Part shown: positions 49,501 through 58,169 of the stretch, one piece after another
Numbering within the stretch: the first letter of the stretch is position 1
How the letters are laid out: the number at the start of each line of letters is the position of its first letter
Assembly (NCBI RefSeq): GCF_000737325.1
Contig: NZ_CP011125.1
Span: 2,170,001-2,234,000, forward strand
Length of the DNA: 64,000 nt
Direction: 5' to 3'
Source of the DNA: Sandaracinus amylolyticus
Lineage (GTDB): Bacteria > Myxococcota_A > Polyangia > Polyangiales > Sandaracinaceae
Made by a program: the position numbers and the translations under genes
The notes under the pieces: generated by a model
Told to the model about the DNA's origin: nothing
The model's input: only the letters and a program-made list of their open reading frames with translations
Databases searched by the model: none

Positions 49501-51049
49501 GACGACGGGCCTGACGCAGACCTGCGTCGCGAACCCGACGTCGGCCGGCGGCGGCATCTGCTCGAACTTCGACTCGGACGTCGCGGAGTTCAGCGAGACG
49601 CTGAGCGGCACGCCCGACTTCGTGCCGGTGACGTTCCGCTACTGCGACGACATCCGCGCGAACACCCGCACGCTCCCGTGGTGCAACCTCTTCGACGAGG
49701 GTGACTCGTTCCGCGAGATCGTGCGGAACGCGATGGAGTCGTACGAGCGCAACTACATCTTCTCGGCGTTCCGCCGGTACCGCCGCACGTTCTCGATCAA
49801 CGGCTACATCAACGGCCTCACGCGGTACCTCTTCCCGCTGCTCAACATCGAGCAGAACCTGCTGTATCGCTACCAGAACGATCCGGAGTTCCGCGACCAG
49901 GAAGGCGCGTGGGGCTTCTACGATCAGTTCCTCGCGACGGCGGACACGCTGAACTTCTTCGCGCGCATCCTCGGCTCGCCGGGCATCGGCGCGTACCAGT
50001 GGAACTCCGGTTACCAGTGGTACGAGCGGTTCAACTCGAACCCCGACTCGCCGACTGGCCAGCTCCAGATCCGACTCGGACAGGGCCGCTTCTTCGGCTC
50101 CGTCTATCAGGCGGGTCTGACGGGCATCAACCGCATCGAGCGAATCGGATCGCTCTACGACAAGATCATCACGATGCAGATGCTGACTCTGCGTGGTCTG
50201 TCGCCCTTCTACGGTCCCGATCTCGTGTTCTACACGAACATGTACGACCTCTTCCCGAACGAGATTAACCAGATCTTCACGGGAATGATCGCGGACCAGC
50301 CGGGCGAGTACATGCCGCGCGTCATCTGCGACGCATCGAGCTCGTTCCCGCAGTGCCGCAATCCGCGCACCCTCTACATGGACTTCTATCGCGGCGACTG
50401 CACGACCCCCGGGTCGACGACCTGCCGCCCGCACCCCGCGGACATCACCTATCGTCCGAACCCCGCAGAGCGGATGTTCGTGATGAACGGTGGCGACAAC
50501 TTCCTCCTCCAGTCGTACGCGACCATCTTCGGTCTCTCGGAGTTCCCGGTCTATTACGACACGGCGTTCCAGACGCAGCTGTTCCTGTGTGTCGAGGGCC
50601 AGGGCGACTGCAACGCTCCGGAGGGCACCGAGGGCGTCGACTACGTCCGCTACACCAGCACTCGCTTCGGCAAGAGCTACCTCGCGTGGCAGCTCACGCC
50701 GGAAGAGGGTGGTCTGATCGACCAGGAGTCGATCGCGTTCTCGATGGTTCGAGAGGCGCGTGACTCGGCGTTCATCCTGCGCTGCCTGCGTCAGTTCCGC
50801 GGCGACTTCGGCGGCACGCCGAACGACGAGACGAACATCCCGGCGGCAGACCGCACGCGCCTCGCGGCGCTCGGTTACACCATCCCGCGCCTCGGCGACG
50901 GACGCCCCGACTCCACGCGCATCAACGACGAGGTCGAGCGCCTCGACGGTCGCGTGGTCCAGCTGGAGTCGTTCTTCGGCTACCTCATCCAGCTCGAGCG
51001 CGAGTTCGGAATCCAGTTCCCGTTCACGTACACCCGGCCGGAGATCTGA
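46568..51049 (+). CDS. Giant met-zincin-type metalloprotease lipoprotein (copy 1)
   Basis: A 1493-residue lipoprotein: signal peptide (MKRLGMWVALGLLVGASIGGC), an N-terminal beta-rich region (FTGSWYMARTTIDM, RIRWVIDEETLYAYRDYEI), a middle with scattered Cys pairs, then the zinc site H801-E-M-G-H805-C-L-G-L-L-H811-D-F and a Met-turn at M882 (SVMDYTAQW). The motif and great length fit the DUF4953 met-zincin families of cell-surface proteases. Several Cys-x(n)-Cys blocks (CDADADCPYAVGG) resemble calcium or disulphide modules. The ATG at 46568 is the start of a good lipoprotein signal; an upstream ATG at 46454 is less likely. It is a paralogue of the next gene. Confidence 0.85.
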   Translation: MKRLGMWVALGLLVGASIGGCGNEQPPVNRVGVNVVEKSAFTGSWYMARTTIDMDYEAAGLGFMGEIARDGTAGFMGFALPRIRWVIDEETLYAYRDYEIVGDPEDPWGESEPNPDHLGAPVAAFRILSHFDIRRDYNTVTGEELNVLVENTTDRRWWERRFMRVDWSRNLLTSYFGTSHELSEIFGQTRREPAQLVVQDESQFPESWRPQFHFMSCAGIDDASESCAAEDRDWAGDYQPGDLYSFSFVTQEIVSPGNIFIPGFGTQPYCGEASAGLPECASVLVAVRTSFLRVSDTRQYEPVEWTDERHARAGFFRLDRVTYDASRTADDPTWGQTDFSNRGTNRHNIWRNWYTESDDGTRTAVPYAERDVRQIVWYTTPELPAHLVEPAFETIGEWNEVLMGTVRQLRGQALPVYQRTACQSDDPSGYCYCQCDPEEFPDGTGCTAADALNPTCAGQYDPFETPDQARGRLASGEPFDCHVVVPEGAEPNMADRGVAERLSDGSFNGWFGARMEGSECVNVLRINSCNQASLAAAEEADETITCQERGDIRFKFLSYVDQPGTPFLGVAQLRGDPITGEVFTGDANIGGPAMQSQRTRAMQTYDLINGRSTDQEFFTGEDIRAFLEAANRVDLPAPPRIDFSVALEGGVGADPAVRGEIHNVMDRAMMRAERLQGPEGRAQLFSDSRVRQLAGTDIERRLVSGEDALVFAGLTNVPSTMTGAELNEAVLEQASPFRHDVSEHLDHYADFNVRSGLNAFHMSTEFTDHSVMWFVMQHRSWPRARVEFELNRRLYRDTQVHEMGHCLGLLHDFGGTADSQNYEDDYYLINRRFPLPSPATYDTDGTPGLSPAEVTEFETDYAEARRLRELAGIDTWMNASVMDYTAQWYERIQGAGHYDRMAIRFGYGDIVDIYDNRTSRLPLEQINPAGVRANGTIAEGFQRVGIKWYRGGESCDADADCPYAVGGARAAELLETNMTTGLTQTCVANPTSAGGGICSNFDSDVAEFSETLSGTPDFVPVTFRYCDDIRANTRTLPWCNLFDEGDSFREIVRNAMESYERNYIFSAFRRYRRTFSINGYINGLTRYLFPLLNIEQNLLYRYQNDPEFRDQEGAWGFYDQFLATADTLNFFARILGSPGIGAYQWNSGYQWYERFNSNPDSPTGQLQIRLGQGRFFGSVYQAGLTGINRIERIGSLYDKIITMQMLTLRGLSPFYGPDLVFYTNMYDLFPNEINQIFTGMIADQPGEYMPRVICDASSSFPQCRNPRTLYMDFYRGDCTTPGSTTCRPHPADITYRPNPAERMFVMNGGDNFLLQSYATIFGLSEFPVYYDTAFQTQLFLCVEGQGDCNAPEGTEGVDYVRYTSTRFGKSYLAWQLTPEEGGLIDQESIAFSMVREARDSAFILRCLRQFRGDFGGTPNDETNIPAADRTRLAALGYTIPRLGDGRPDSTRINDEVERLDGRVVQLESFFGYLIQLEREFGIQFPFTYTRPEI

Positions 51050-51059
51050 GGAGCGAGCG

Positions 51060-54000
51060 ATGAGCATGCACCCGAAGAACCTCCGGACCTCCGAGGCGAC
51101 GACCATGATCACCAGCAAGCTCCGCCCTCTCGCGCTGCTCGCCGCGCTCGTGGCGGTCGCGGTGTCCGGCTGCGAGCCGGGCCCGCGGATCGACCGCGTG
51201 CAGACCAACCTGATCGACAAGAGCGTGTTCGAGGGCGAGTGGTGGTTCACCCACACCGTCGTCGACCTCTCGGACAGCGAGTCGTGGGCGATCGGCGCCG
51301 CCGGCGCGGGCGCTCCGTGGCCGGGCGCGACTGCCAACTTCGACATCGCGTCGCAGTCGGGCGTCGTCGGCCGCATCCGCTGGGTCGTCGACGAGAACTT
51401 CCTGTTCGCGTATCGCTCGAGCGAGATCGTGCAGGGCTCGTCGGCGGACGCGCGTGACCCCGAGTTCCGCGGTCAGCCGCTCGCGGCGTATCGCATCTCC
51501 GGTCACTTCGACGTTCGGCAGGACTTCAACCCCGTCACCGGCGAGCCCGGCAACGTGGTGAGCGAGAACACCGATCGTCGCTGGTACGACCGCCGCTTCG
51601 TGCGCGTCGACTGGTCGCAGAACCTCGTCACCTGGGGCCTCTTCGGCGCCAGCCTCGAGATCGACCAGCTCTTCGGCACGTTCCGCCGCGAGTCGGTGCC
51701 GCTCGGTGTGCTCGACGAGGGTCTCTGCGCGGATCCCGAGAACCCCGACGCGCGCTGCGATCTCCCGGCGGAGTGGGCGCCGCAGTTCGTGCGCCTCGGC
51801 GACGAGACCGCGTGCGACCCGAGCGGCGAGAGCGAGGGCGCCTGCTATCGCTTCCTCGACGAGTGGCCGGCCGACCAGCGCGACGCGGTCCACTACATGT
51901 CGTTCGTCACGCAGGAGCTCTGGACTCCGCTCCAGTGCGTCGACGCGCTCTGCGAGACGTCGATCCGCATCACGGTGCGCGACGCGTTCCTCCGCATCCC
52001 GCCGAACCACGAGTACGCGACGGAGACCCTCGCGAACAGCGAGTACGACCGCTTCGGCATCATCCGCACCGAGTCGCGCACGTACACGCGCGGCGGTGAG
52101 GATCGCTCGACGATCGGCCGTCGCTGCGACACGAACCTCGACTGCGATCCCGGCTGCGACCCCGAGTTCGGCATCGAGTGCGAGGTCGTCTGCGACACGA
52201 CGCAGCACGTGTGCGTCGGCGGTCTGACGAACGAGCTCGGTGAGACCGACTTCCTCACCTATTACCGCCTTCGTCACAACTTCTATTCGGACTCGCTCCG
52301 TGATCAGGAGTGCATCGCGGACTGGCAGTGCAGCGGTCGTTACGACGGCGGCACCGGCGCGAACGGCGGCTCGGTGTGCGATCAGCACGCGCGTCGCTGC
52401 ACCGTGCCGCTCCACGAGCGCCCCGTCCGCGCGGTCCACTACACGCTCTCGGCGGACTACCCGACGTACCTGACGCGCAGCGCGTTCGAGCTCGTCGCGC
52501 AGTGGAACGACGCGTTCATGCGCGGCAATCGCGAGCAGCGCGAGGGCCGCAACATCGGCGGCGTCACCGTCCCGCCGCCGCCGACCGGCGCGCGCGTCGC
52601 GATGCAGAGCGCGGATCCGACGCAGTACTGCTACGGCCGTGACGGGTTCCTCTCGCCCGAGGTGGACCGCGACACGATGGACTGCGCGCACGTGTCGAAC
52701 TACTTCGTGCGCCCCGAGGAGCGCAACGAAGAGAACCCGTTCGACTGCTGGATCGAGGGCCCGGCGGATCTCGCGAGCCCGACGGACTTCGCGGACTACG
52801 ACGTGGACAGCGACGGCAACGAGGTCGTCGACGCGTACGAGTACCGGTTCCGCGGCTCGGAGTGCATGCTCGTCCTCGACGTCAACGACTGCGACCGCAA
52901 CCCCGGCGCGGCGTGTCAGCAGCTCGGCGACCTCCGCTACCAGTTCTTCAACTACGTCAGCGGCGCGGGCGCGGGCTGGTGCGGCGTCATGCAGCCGAAC
53001 CAGGATCCGCTCACCGGTGAGGCGATCATCTCGCCGGTCAACATGGGCGGCCTGTGCCTCGACAGCACGTCGCAGGTCGCGATCAACATCTGGCCGATCC
53101 TCCGCGGCGAGCAGCCGGCGGATCCGCTCTTCGAGGGCGAGGAGATCCGTCAGTACTTCGAGCGTCTCGGCCGCGTGCGCTCGCCGGTCGGGCTCGCGCC
53201 CGGCGCGGCGGCGGGCAGCGACGTGGGCGGTGGCCCGCGTCCTTCGCTCCCGACCGATCTGCACGCGCACTTCGAGGACGTGATCGAGACGCACGCGGCG
53301 CGCGTCGAGCGGCTCCACGGTCGCGAGGCTCGCGCGCAGCTCCTGAGCGAGCGCCTGCAGAACATCGCGGGCAGCGGTCTCGAGCGTCGCTTCACCGACG
53401 GCGTCGCGATGGAAACCTTCCAGCCGACGCGCCCCGCGGAGCTCCAGGCGACGAGCCGCCTCGCGACCGGACGCACGCCGACCTCGGTCGAGCAGGAGCT
53501 CGTCTCGCGCTACGGCATGTCGAGCCCCGCGCAGTTCGCGGACGCGGTGCGTGATCGCGCATCGCCCGCGCGCGACGCGTTCCTCGGCGACGTGATGGCG
53601 GAGCGCCGTCGCGAGCAGCTCCTCGGCGAGTCGGGGACCTGCATGCTGTTCGAGAACGAGTACCAGCTCATCAGCCAGTACGGCCGCTACTGGGCGAACG
53701 CGTTCGACGGTGTCGCGCTGCCGACGGCACGCATCCGCTGGGCGCAGGCGTTCCACCGCGCGGTCATGCAGCACGAGCTCGGTCACGGCCTCGGCCTCGA
53801 GCACAACTTCGGCGCGACGCTCGATCGCGATCACTACAACCCGGCGTACTTCAACGTCGAGATGTCGGACGACTGCGAGGACCTCTCGGGCGCTCGCCGC
53901 TCGTGCGCGCTCCCGCTGATGACCGAGTTCGACGCGGACCGCAACGGCGTCCTCACCGACGTCGAGACGAACGTCTGGCTGCAGGAGTTCCAGAACATCC

Positions 54001-55811
54001 GCAGCCAGCGCCAGGAGCGCGGTCTCGGCAACTACACCACGTCGTCCACGATGGACTACCCCGGCGACGAGTCGGACTCGATGGGCATCGGGTTCTACGA
54101 CCGCGGCGCGGTGTACTTCAACTACTTCAACATGATCGAGTCGTTCGAGGGCGACCCGCGCCACGAAGAGCCGGGCACCTCGCGCGACGACCTGCTGCGC
54201 TCCGACGTCAACGGCCGCGAGCTGTGGACGTGGTACCGCGGTGGTGATCAGTGCCGCGTCGACGCGCAGTGCCCGATGGCGGCCGGCTCGTCGGGCCTCG
54301 CGCCCGGCCAGGCGGTCACCCAGCGCTGCGTCTCGAACCCCCGCTACTCGTCGATCCCCGTGCCCTGCGGTGACCTCGCCGACCCCGAGGCGGCGCGCCA
54401 CTGCATCTGCTCGAACTTCGACGAGGACATGGTCGACTACGTCGCCGGCGCCGCGTACCGGCCGCCTTCGGCGCCGCTCGACTACTACCCGGTGAACTAC
54501 CTCTTCTGCTCGAACTCGCGCCTCAACGACATCTCGTGGTGCAGCACGTTCGACGCGGGTGAGTCGTTCCTCGAGGTGACCGCGAACATGCGCACCGCGT
54601 GGGAGTCGAGCTATCCCACCGCGTACTTCCGCCGCTTCCGCCGTCCGTTCTACGCGGGCTCGCGTGCGACCCGCTGGATCCCCGACGCGGCGAAGATCTA
54701 CCAGCACCTGCTCTTCCGGTACTACTACGAGACCGGCTTCGGCAGCGATGCAGGCCCGCTCGGGTTCGACGACCAGTTCATGGCGTCGGTCGACTCGATG
54801 AACTTCCTCTCGTACCTCGCGCAGCTGCCGGACGTCGGGTCGTACGACTACGACGCGACGACCGACACCTACGTCCACATGGGCGAGACCCCCGGAATGG
54901 CCGGCTCCGAGTTCACGCTCGAGGCGGGTCAGGGCTTCCACACGTGGTCGGCGTACCAGGAGGGCCTCCAGGGCTTCTGGCGCCTCGAGCGCGCGGGCAC
55001 GTTCTTCGACAAGCTCATCGCGCTGCGCGCGCTGACGATCCGTGACTGGGGCCTCTCGTTCACGATCGACGAGCGCTACTTCATCAACTTCTACGACCTG
55101 TTCCCGGTCGAGATGACGGAGCTGTTCGGCGGCTACGTGATCGACGACCCGCACTGGTACGCGCCGCGCGTGACGGTGGACGACGGCGAGGCGACCCTCG
55201 AGTACGTCAACTGGTACCGCGCGAACTGCCGTGAGGCGGGCACCGGCGCGCTGGTGCCGTGCCGTGGACCGAACACGGAAGTGTTCCCGGGCAGCGCGCT
55301 CGGTGGCACCAGCAACGACGTGCTCCGCTTCTACGCGGCCGCGTTCGCGCTCTCCGAGTTCCCGGTCTTCTACGACTCGTCGTGGGAGCAGCGTCTCGCG
55401 GTGTTCAAGCTCGGCAACGCCGACGGCTTCGACATCCCCGACACGCAGCCCGACGGCGACGCGACGTGCGCGTTCGGCACGGCGATCGACGCGGGCCACG
55501 CGCTCTGCACCGACCCGCTCGAGGCCGACTACATCGTGTACGAGTCGAACCGCCTGCACGTCTCGTACGTCGCGGTGAAGGTCCGCCCGCGCATCGAGTA
55601 CAACCTCGAGGAGGAGCAGCTCGGCTTCGCGCTGCTTCTCGAGATGACGCGCAACCAGCAGCGCATCGAGGAGCTCGAGGCGCTCGCGACGCGCACGCCG
55701 GAGCAGGAGCGCGAGCTCCGCAACCGTCAGCGCGAGCTCGAGCGCAACGAGTCCTTCCTCGAGACGCTCATCGAGGTCCAGCGCATCTTCGGCATCACGA
55801 GCTGGCTCTGA
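51060..55811 (+). CDS. Giant met-zincin-type metalloprotease lipoprotein (copy 2)
   Basis: A 1583-residue paralogue of the preceding protein. Lipobox VAVSGC; N-terminal RIRWVVDENFLFAYRSSEI mirrors copy 1; zinc site H905-E-L-G-H909-G-L-G-L-E-H915-N-F and Met-turn M998 (SSTMDYPGD). More Cys pairs are present than in copy 1 (CDTNLDCDPGCDPEF region). A C-terminal coiled segment (ELEALATRTPEQERELRNRQ) follows. Start ATG 51060 has GAGGAG upstream, 10 nt after the copy 1 stop, so both are surely one transcript. Likely surface or secreted proteases for predation or nutrient release (inference). Confidence 0.86.
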   Translation: MSMHPKNLRTSEATTMITSKLRPLALLAALVAVAVSGCEPGPRIDRVQTNLIDKSVFEGEWWFTHTVVDLSDSESWAIGAAGAGAPWPGATANFDIASQSGVVGRIRWVVDENFLFAYRSSEIVQGSSADARDPEFRGQPLAAYRISGHFDVRQDFNPVTGEPGNVVSENTDRRWYDRRFVRVDWSQNLVTWGLFGASLEIDQLFGTFRRESVPLGVLDEGLCADPENPDARCDLPAEWAPQFVRLGDETACDPSGESEGACYRFLDEWPADQRDAVHYMSFVTQELWTPLQCVDALCETSIRITVRDAFLRIPPNHEYATETLANSEYDRFGIIRTESRTYTRGGEDRSTIGRRCDTNLDCDPGCDPEFGIECEVVCDTTQHVCVGGLTNELGETDFLTYYRLRHNFYSDSLRDQECIADWQCSGRYDGGTGANGGSVCDQHARRCTVPLHERPVRAVHYTLSADYPTYLTRSAFELVAQWNDAFMRGNREQREGRNIGGVTVPPPPTGARVAMQSADPTQYCYGRDGFLSPEVDRDTMDCAHVSNYFVRPEERNEENPFDCWIEGPADLASPTDFADYDVDSDGNEVVDAYEYRFRGSECMLVLDVNDCDRNPGAACQQLGDLRYQFFNYVSGAGAGWCGVMQPNQDPLTGEAIISPVNMGGLCLDSTSQVAINIWPILRGEQPADPLFEGEEIRQYFERLGRVRSPVGLAPGAAAGSDVGGGPRPSLPTDLHAHFEDVIETHAARVERLHGREARAQLLSERLQNIAGSGLERRFTDGVAMETFQPTRPAELQATSRLATGRTPTSVEQELVSRYGMSSPAQFADAVRDRASPARDAFLGDVMAERRREQLLGESGTCMLFENEYQLISQYGRYWANAFDGVALPTARIRWAQAFHRAVMQHELGHGLGLEHNFGATLDRDHYNPAYFNVEMSDDCEDLSGARRSCALPLMTEFDADRNGVLTDVETNVWLQEFQNIRSQRQERGLGNYTTSSTMDYPGDESDSMGIGFYDRGAVYFNYFNMIESFEGDPRHEEPGTSRDDLLRSDVNGRELWTWYRGGDQCRVDAQCPMAAGSSGLAPGQAVTQRCVSNPRYSSIPVPCGDLADPEAARHCICSNFDEDMVDYVAGAAYRPPSAPLDYYPVNYLFCSNSRLNDISWCSTFDAGESFLEVTANMRTAWESSYPTAYFRRFRRPFYAGSRATRWIPDAAKIYQHLLFRYYYETGFGSDAGPLGFDDQFMASVDSMNFLSYLAQLPDVGSYDYDATTDTYVHMGETPGMAGSEFTLEAGQGFHTWSAYQEGLQGFWRLERAGTFFDKLIALRALTIRDWGLSFTIDERYFINFYDLFPVEMTELFGGYVIDDPHWYAPRVTVDDGEATLEYVNWYRANCREAGTGALVPCRGPNTEVFPGSALGGTSNDVLRFYAAAFALSEFPVFYDSSWEQRLAVFKLGNADGFDIPDTQPDGDATCAFGTAIDAGHALCTDPLEADYIVYESNRLHVSYVAVKVRPRIEYNLEEEQLGFALLLEMTRNQQRIEELEALATRTPEQERELRNRQRELERNESFLETLIEVQRIFGITSWL

Positions 55812-55893
55812 TGCTCTCGTCGGGTCGCAGGTGATCCTGTGATCTGACGCAGAGTCCGGCAGAGCCGATCGAGCGCGAGTCGCTCCACATCAT

Positions 55894-55927
55894 GTAGGCC
55901 CCGATCGCGTGAGCGGTCGGGGCCTAC
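55894..55927 (+). terminator. Hairpin terminator after the met-zincin operon
   Basis: GTAGGCCCCGA / TCGGGGCCTAC, an 11-bp stem with a 12-nt loop, followed by GTCGTTCTG. The rest of 55812-56139 carries only the pdh promoter. Confidence 0.62.
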
Positions 55928-56109
55928 GTCGTTCTGCGGTCCGTGCTCGGGCGGTGTCTTCTCGTGGTCCGTGGTCTCGTGCGACCCTGGCCCGCGGCCT
56001 TGAACTGCTGCAGGACGAAATGGTGCCTCGACGCAGAGTGACGCTCTGCGTCAAAGGAAAAACAAGGCGATCGACGGATCGCCGCGGTGGCGTGGCGTCC
56101 TTCTTTTCG

Positions 56110-56118
56110 TGCTAGGCT
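56110..56118 (+). promoter_or_regulatory. Extended -10 promoter of the pdh operon
   Basis: TGCTAGGCT, a TGn extended -10 with TAGGCT (56113-56118). The ATG follows after 21 nt with a TGGAGG Shine-Dalgarno sequence. No good -35 was found. Confidence 0.42.
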
Positions 56119-56139
56119 CCGCGCCCCTTTGGAGGAACG

Positions 56140-57171
56140 ATGGGCTCTCTGGCTACGCAGCCCGCCGAGGCTCCCGCGCCGCGCGACGAGCTCGCGCGGA
56201 TGTTCCACTCGATGCAGCTGATCCGGCGCCTCGAGGAGGAAGCAGCGCGGGCCTACGTGCAGGGCAAGATCGGTGGCTTCCTGCATCTCTACATCGGGCA
56301 GGAGGCGATCGCGGTCGGCGTCGAGGCGGCGATCCGCAAGACCGACTGGATCATCACGACCTACCGCGACCACGGCTTCGCGCTGACGCGCGGGACCAGC
56401 GCGCGCGGTGTGATGGCCGAGCTCTTCGGCAAGGACACCGGGTGCGCGCGCGGCCTCGGCGGCTCGATGCACATGTTCGACGGACCGAACCGCTTCCTCG
56501 GCGGCCACGGCATCGTCGGCGGTCACTGCTCGCTCGCCGCCGGCGTCGGCTTCCGGTGCAAGTACCTGAAGAACGACGAGGTCGTCCTCTGCTTCTTCGG
56601 CGAGGGCGCGACGAACATCGGCGGCTTCCACGAGGGGCTCTCGCTCGCGGGGCTCTGGAAGCTGCCCGTCGTGTTCGTCTGCGAGAACAACATGTACTCG
56701 ATGGGCACGCCCCTCGAGCGCACGCTGCCCGCGAAGGACATCACCGACAAAGCGCCGGGCTACGGCATGGCGCGCGATCGCTTCGAGGGGCAGGACGTGA
56801 TCGAGGTGCGCGATCGCATCGCGAAGGCGGTCGCGCGCGCCCGTGACGGCGAGGGCCCGACGCTCGTCGAGATCCTCACCTATCGCTTCCGCGGTCACTC
56901 GATGTCGGATCCCGGCAAGTACCGCACGAGCGAAGAGGTCGAGGAGCGCAAGCGCAAGGGCGACCCCGTGCGCATCGCGCGGCAGCGCCTGCTCGAGGCG
57001 GGCGCGAGCGAGGACGACGTCGCGCGCATCGAGGCGCAGGTCGAGGAAGAGGTCGCCGACGCGGTGAAGTTCGCGGACGAGAGCGAGCCCGCGAAGGAGT
57101 CGTCGATGCTCGACTACGTCTTGGCCAAGACGACGAGCGGCGACGCGCCGCGCGAGGGAGGAGGCGCGTGA
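56140..57171 (+). CDS. pdhA: Pyruvate dehydrogenase E1 component, alpha subunit
   Basis: A 343-residue E1 alpha. The thiamine-diphosphate motif runs from FFGEGATNIGGFHEG to VFVCENNMYSM (GDG-NN type, here GEG). Conserved TYRDHGFALTRG and GGSMHMFDGPNRFLGGHGIV are present, as is the phosphorylation-loop-like RFRGHSMSDPGKYR. With the beta subunit it decarboxylates pyruvate and acylates the lipoyl group of E2. The stop overlaps the pdhB start region. Confidence 0.95.
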   Translation: MGSLATQPAEAPAPRDELARMFHSMQLIRRLEEEAARAYVQGKIGGFLHLYIGQEAIAVGVEAAIRKTDWIITTYRDHGFALTRGTSARGVMAELFGKDTGCARGLGGSMHMFDGPNRFLGGHGIVGGHCSLAAGVGFRCKYLKNDEVVLCFFGEGATNIGGFHEGLSLAGLWKLPVVFVCENNMYSMGTPLERTLPAKDITDKAPGYGMARDRFEGQDVIEVRDRIAKAVARARDGEGPTLVEILTYRFRGHSMSDPGKYRTSEEVEERKRKGDPVRIARQRLLEAGASEDDVARIEAQVEEEVADAVKFADESEPAKESSMLDYVLAKTTSGDAPREGGGA

Positions 57172-58157
57172 TGCGCGAGATCACCTATCGCGACGCGCTC
57201 AAGGAAGCGATGGCCGAGGAGATGGAGCGCGATCCTCGCGTCTTCATCATGGGCGAAGAGGTCGGTCACTATCAGGGCGCGTACAAGGTCACGCGCGGCC
57301 TGCTCGATCAGTTCGGCGCGGAGCGCGTGATCGACACGCCGATCGCCGAGGCGGGGTTCGCGGGCGTCGGTGTCGGCGCGGCGATGACGGGGCTGCGCCC
57401 GGTCATCGAGTTCATGACGTGGAACTTCTCGTTCGTCGCGTTCGACCAGATCGTCAACAACGCGGCGAAGATGTACCAGATGAGCGCGGGCCAGTACCCG
57501 GTGCCCATCGTGTTCCGCGGGCCCAACGCGTCGGCGCGTCAGGTGGGCGCGCAGCACTCGCACGCGGTCGAGCCGTTCTACTGCAACGTGCCGGGGCTCG
57601 CGGTCGTGTACCCGTCGACGCCGCGGGACGCGAAGGGGCTGCTCAAGACGAGCATCCGCGACGACAACCCGGTCGTGTTCCTCGAGGGCGAGACGCTCTA
57701 CAACGTGAAGGGCGACGTGCCCGACGCGGGCGAGGACGAGATCATCCCGCTCGGCCAGGCGCGCGTGGTGCGCGAGGGCCGGCACGTGACGGTCGTGACG
57801 TGGGGGCGCCCGTTCTACACGGTGCTCGAGGTCGCGAATCGGCTCTCGGGCGAGGGCATCGAGCTCGAGGTGATCGACCCGCGCACGCTGCGCCCGCTCG
57901 ACACCGACACGATCGTGCAGAGCGTGAAGAAGACGAACCGCTGCGTCGTGGTGCACGAGCACTGGCCCTACGGCGGACCGGGCGCGGAGATCGTCGATCG
58001 TGTGACGCGCGACGCGTTCGACTACCTCGACGCGCCGATCCTGCGTGCGACGAACCTCGACGTGCCCATGCCTTACGCGCTGCACCTCGAGAACAAGGTG
58101 ATCGTCGGACCGGATCGCATCGAGAAGGCGATCCGTCAGGTCCTCTACAAGGACTGA
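57171..58157 (+). CDS. pdhB: Pyruvate dehydrogenase E1 component, beta subunit
   Basis: A 328-residue E1 beta with FIMGEEVGHYQGAYKVTRGL, TPIAEAGFAGVGVGAAMTGL, GPNASARQVGAQHSH and VVHEHWPYGGPGAEI, all typical of the transketolase-like beta chain. It completes the thiamine-diphosphate site with PdhA. The ATG at 57171 shares one base with the pdhA stop; a GTG 3 nt earlier is also possible. A GGAGGAGG run precedes both. Confidence 0.95.
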   Translation: MREITYRDALKEAMAEEMERDPRVFIMGEEVGHYQGAYKVTRGLLDQFGAERVIDTPIAEAGFAGVGVGAAMTGLRPVIEFMTWNFSFVAFDQIVNNAAKMYQMSAGQYPVPIVFRGPNASARQVGAQHSHAVEPFYCNVPGLAVVYPSTPRDAKGLLKTSIRDDNPVVFLEGETLYNVKGDVPDAGEDEIIPLGQARVVREGRHVTVVTWGRPFYTVLEVANRLSGEGIELEVIDPRTLRPLDTDTIVQSVKKTNRCVVVHEHWPYGGPGAEIVDRVTRDAFDYLDAPILRATNLDVPMPYALHLENKVIVGPDRIEKAIRQVLYKD

Positions 58158-58169
58158 GCGAGGCGAGAG

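Noticed and set aside
46409-51376. A very long open frame on the minus strand opposite the first met-zincin gene
   Set aside because: It mirrors the codon pattern of the plus-strand gene, has low-complexity Arg/Val/Ala/Asp-rich sequence and no domains. Long antisense frames are expected in DNA this G+C-rich. The plus strand has a signal peptide, zinc motif and ribosome-binding site.
51024-55559. Long minus-strand frame opposite the second met-zincin gene
   Set aside because: Same reason: an antisense shadow of a confirmed lipoprotein protease.
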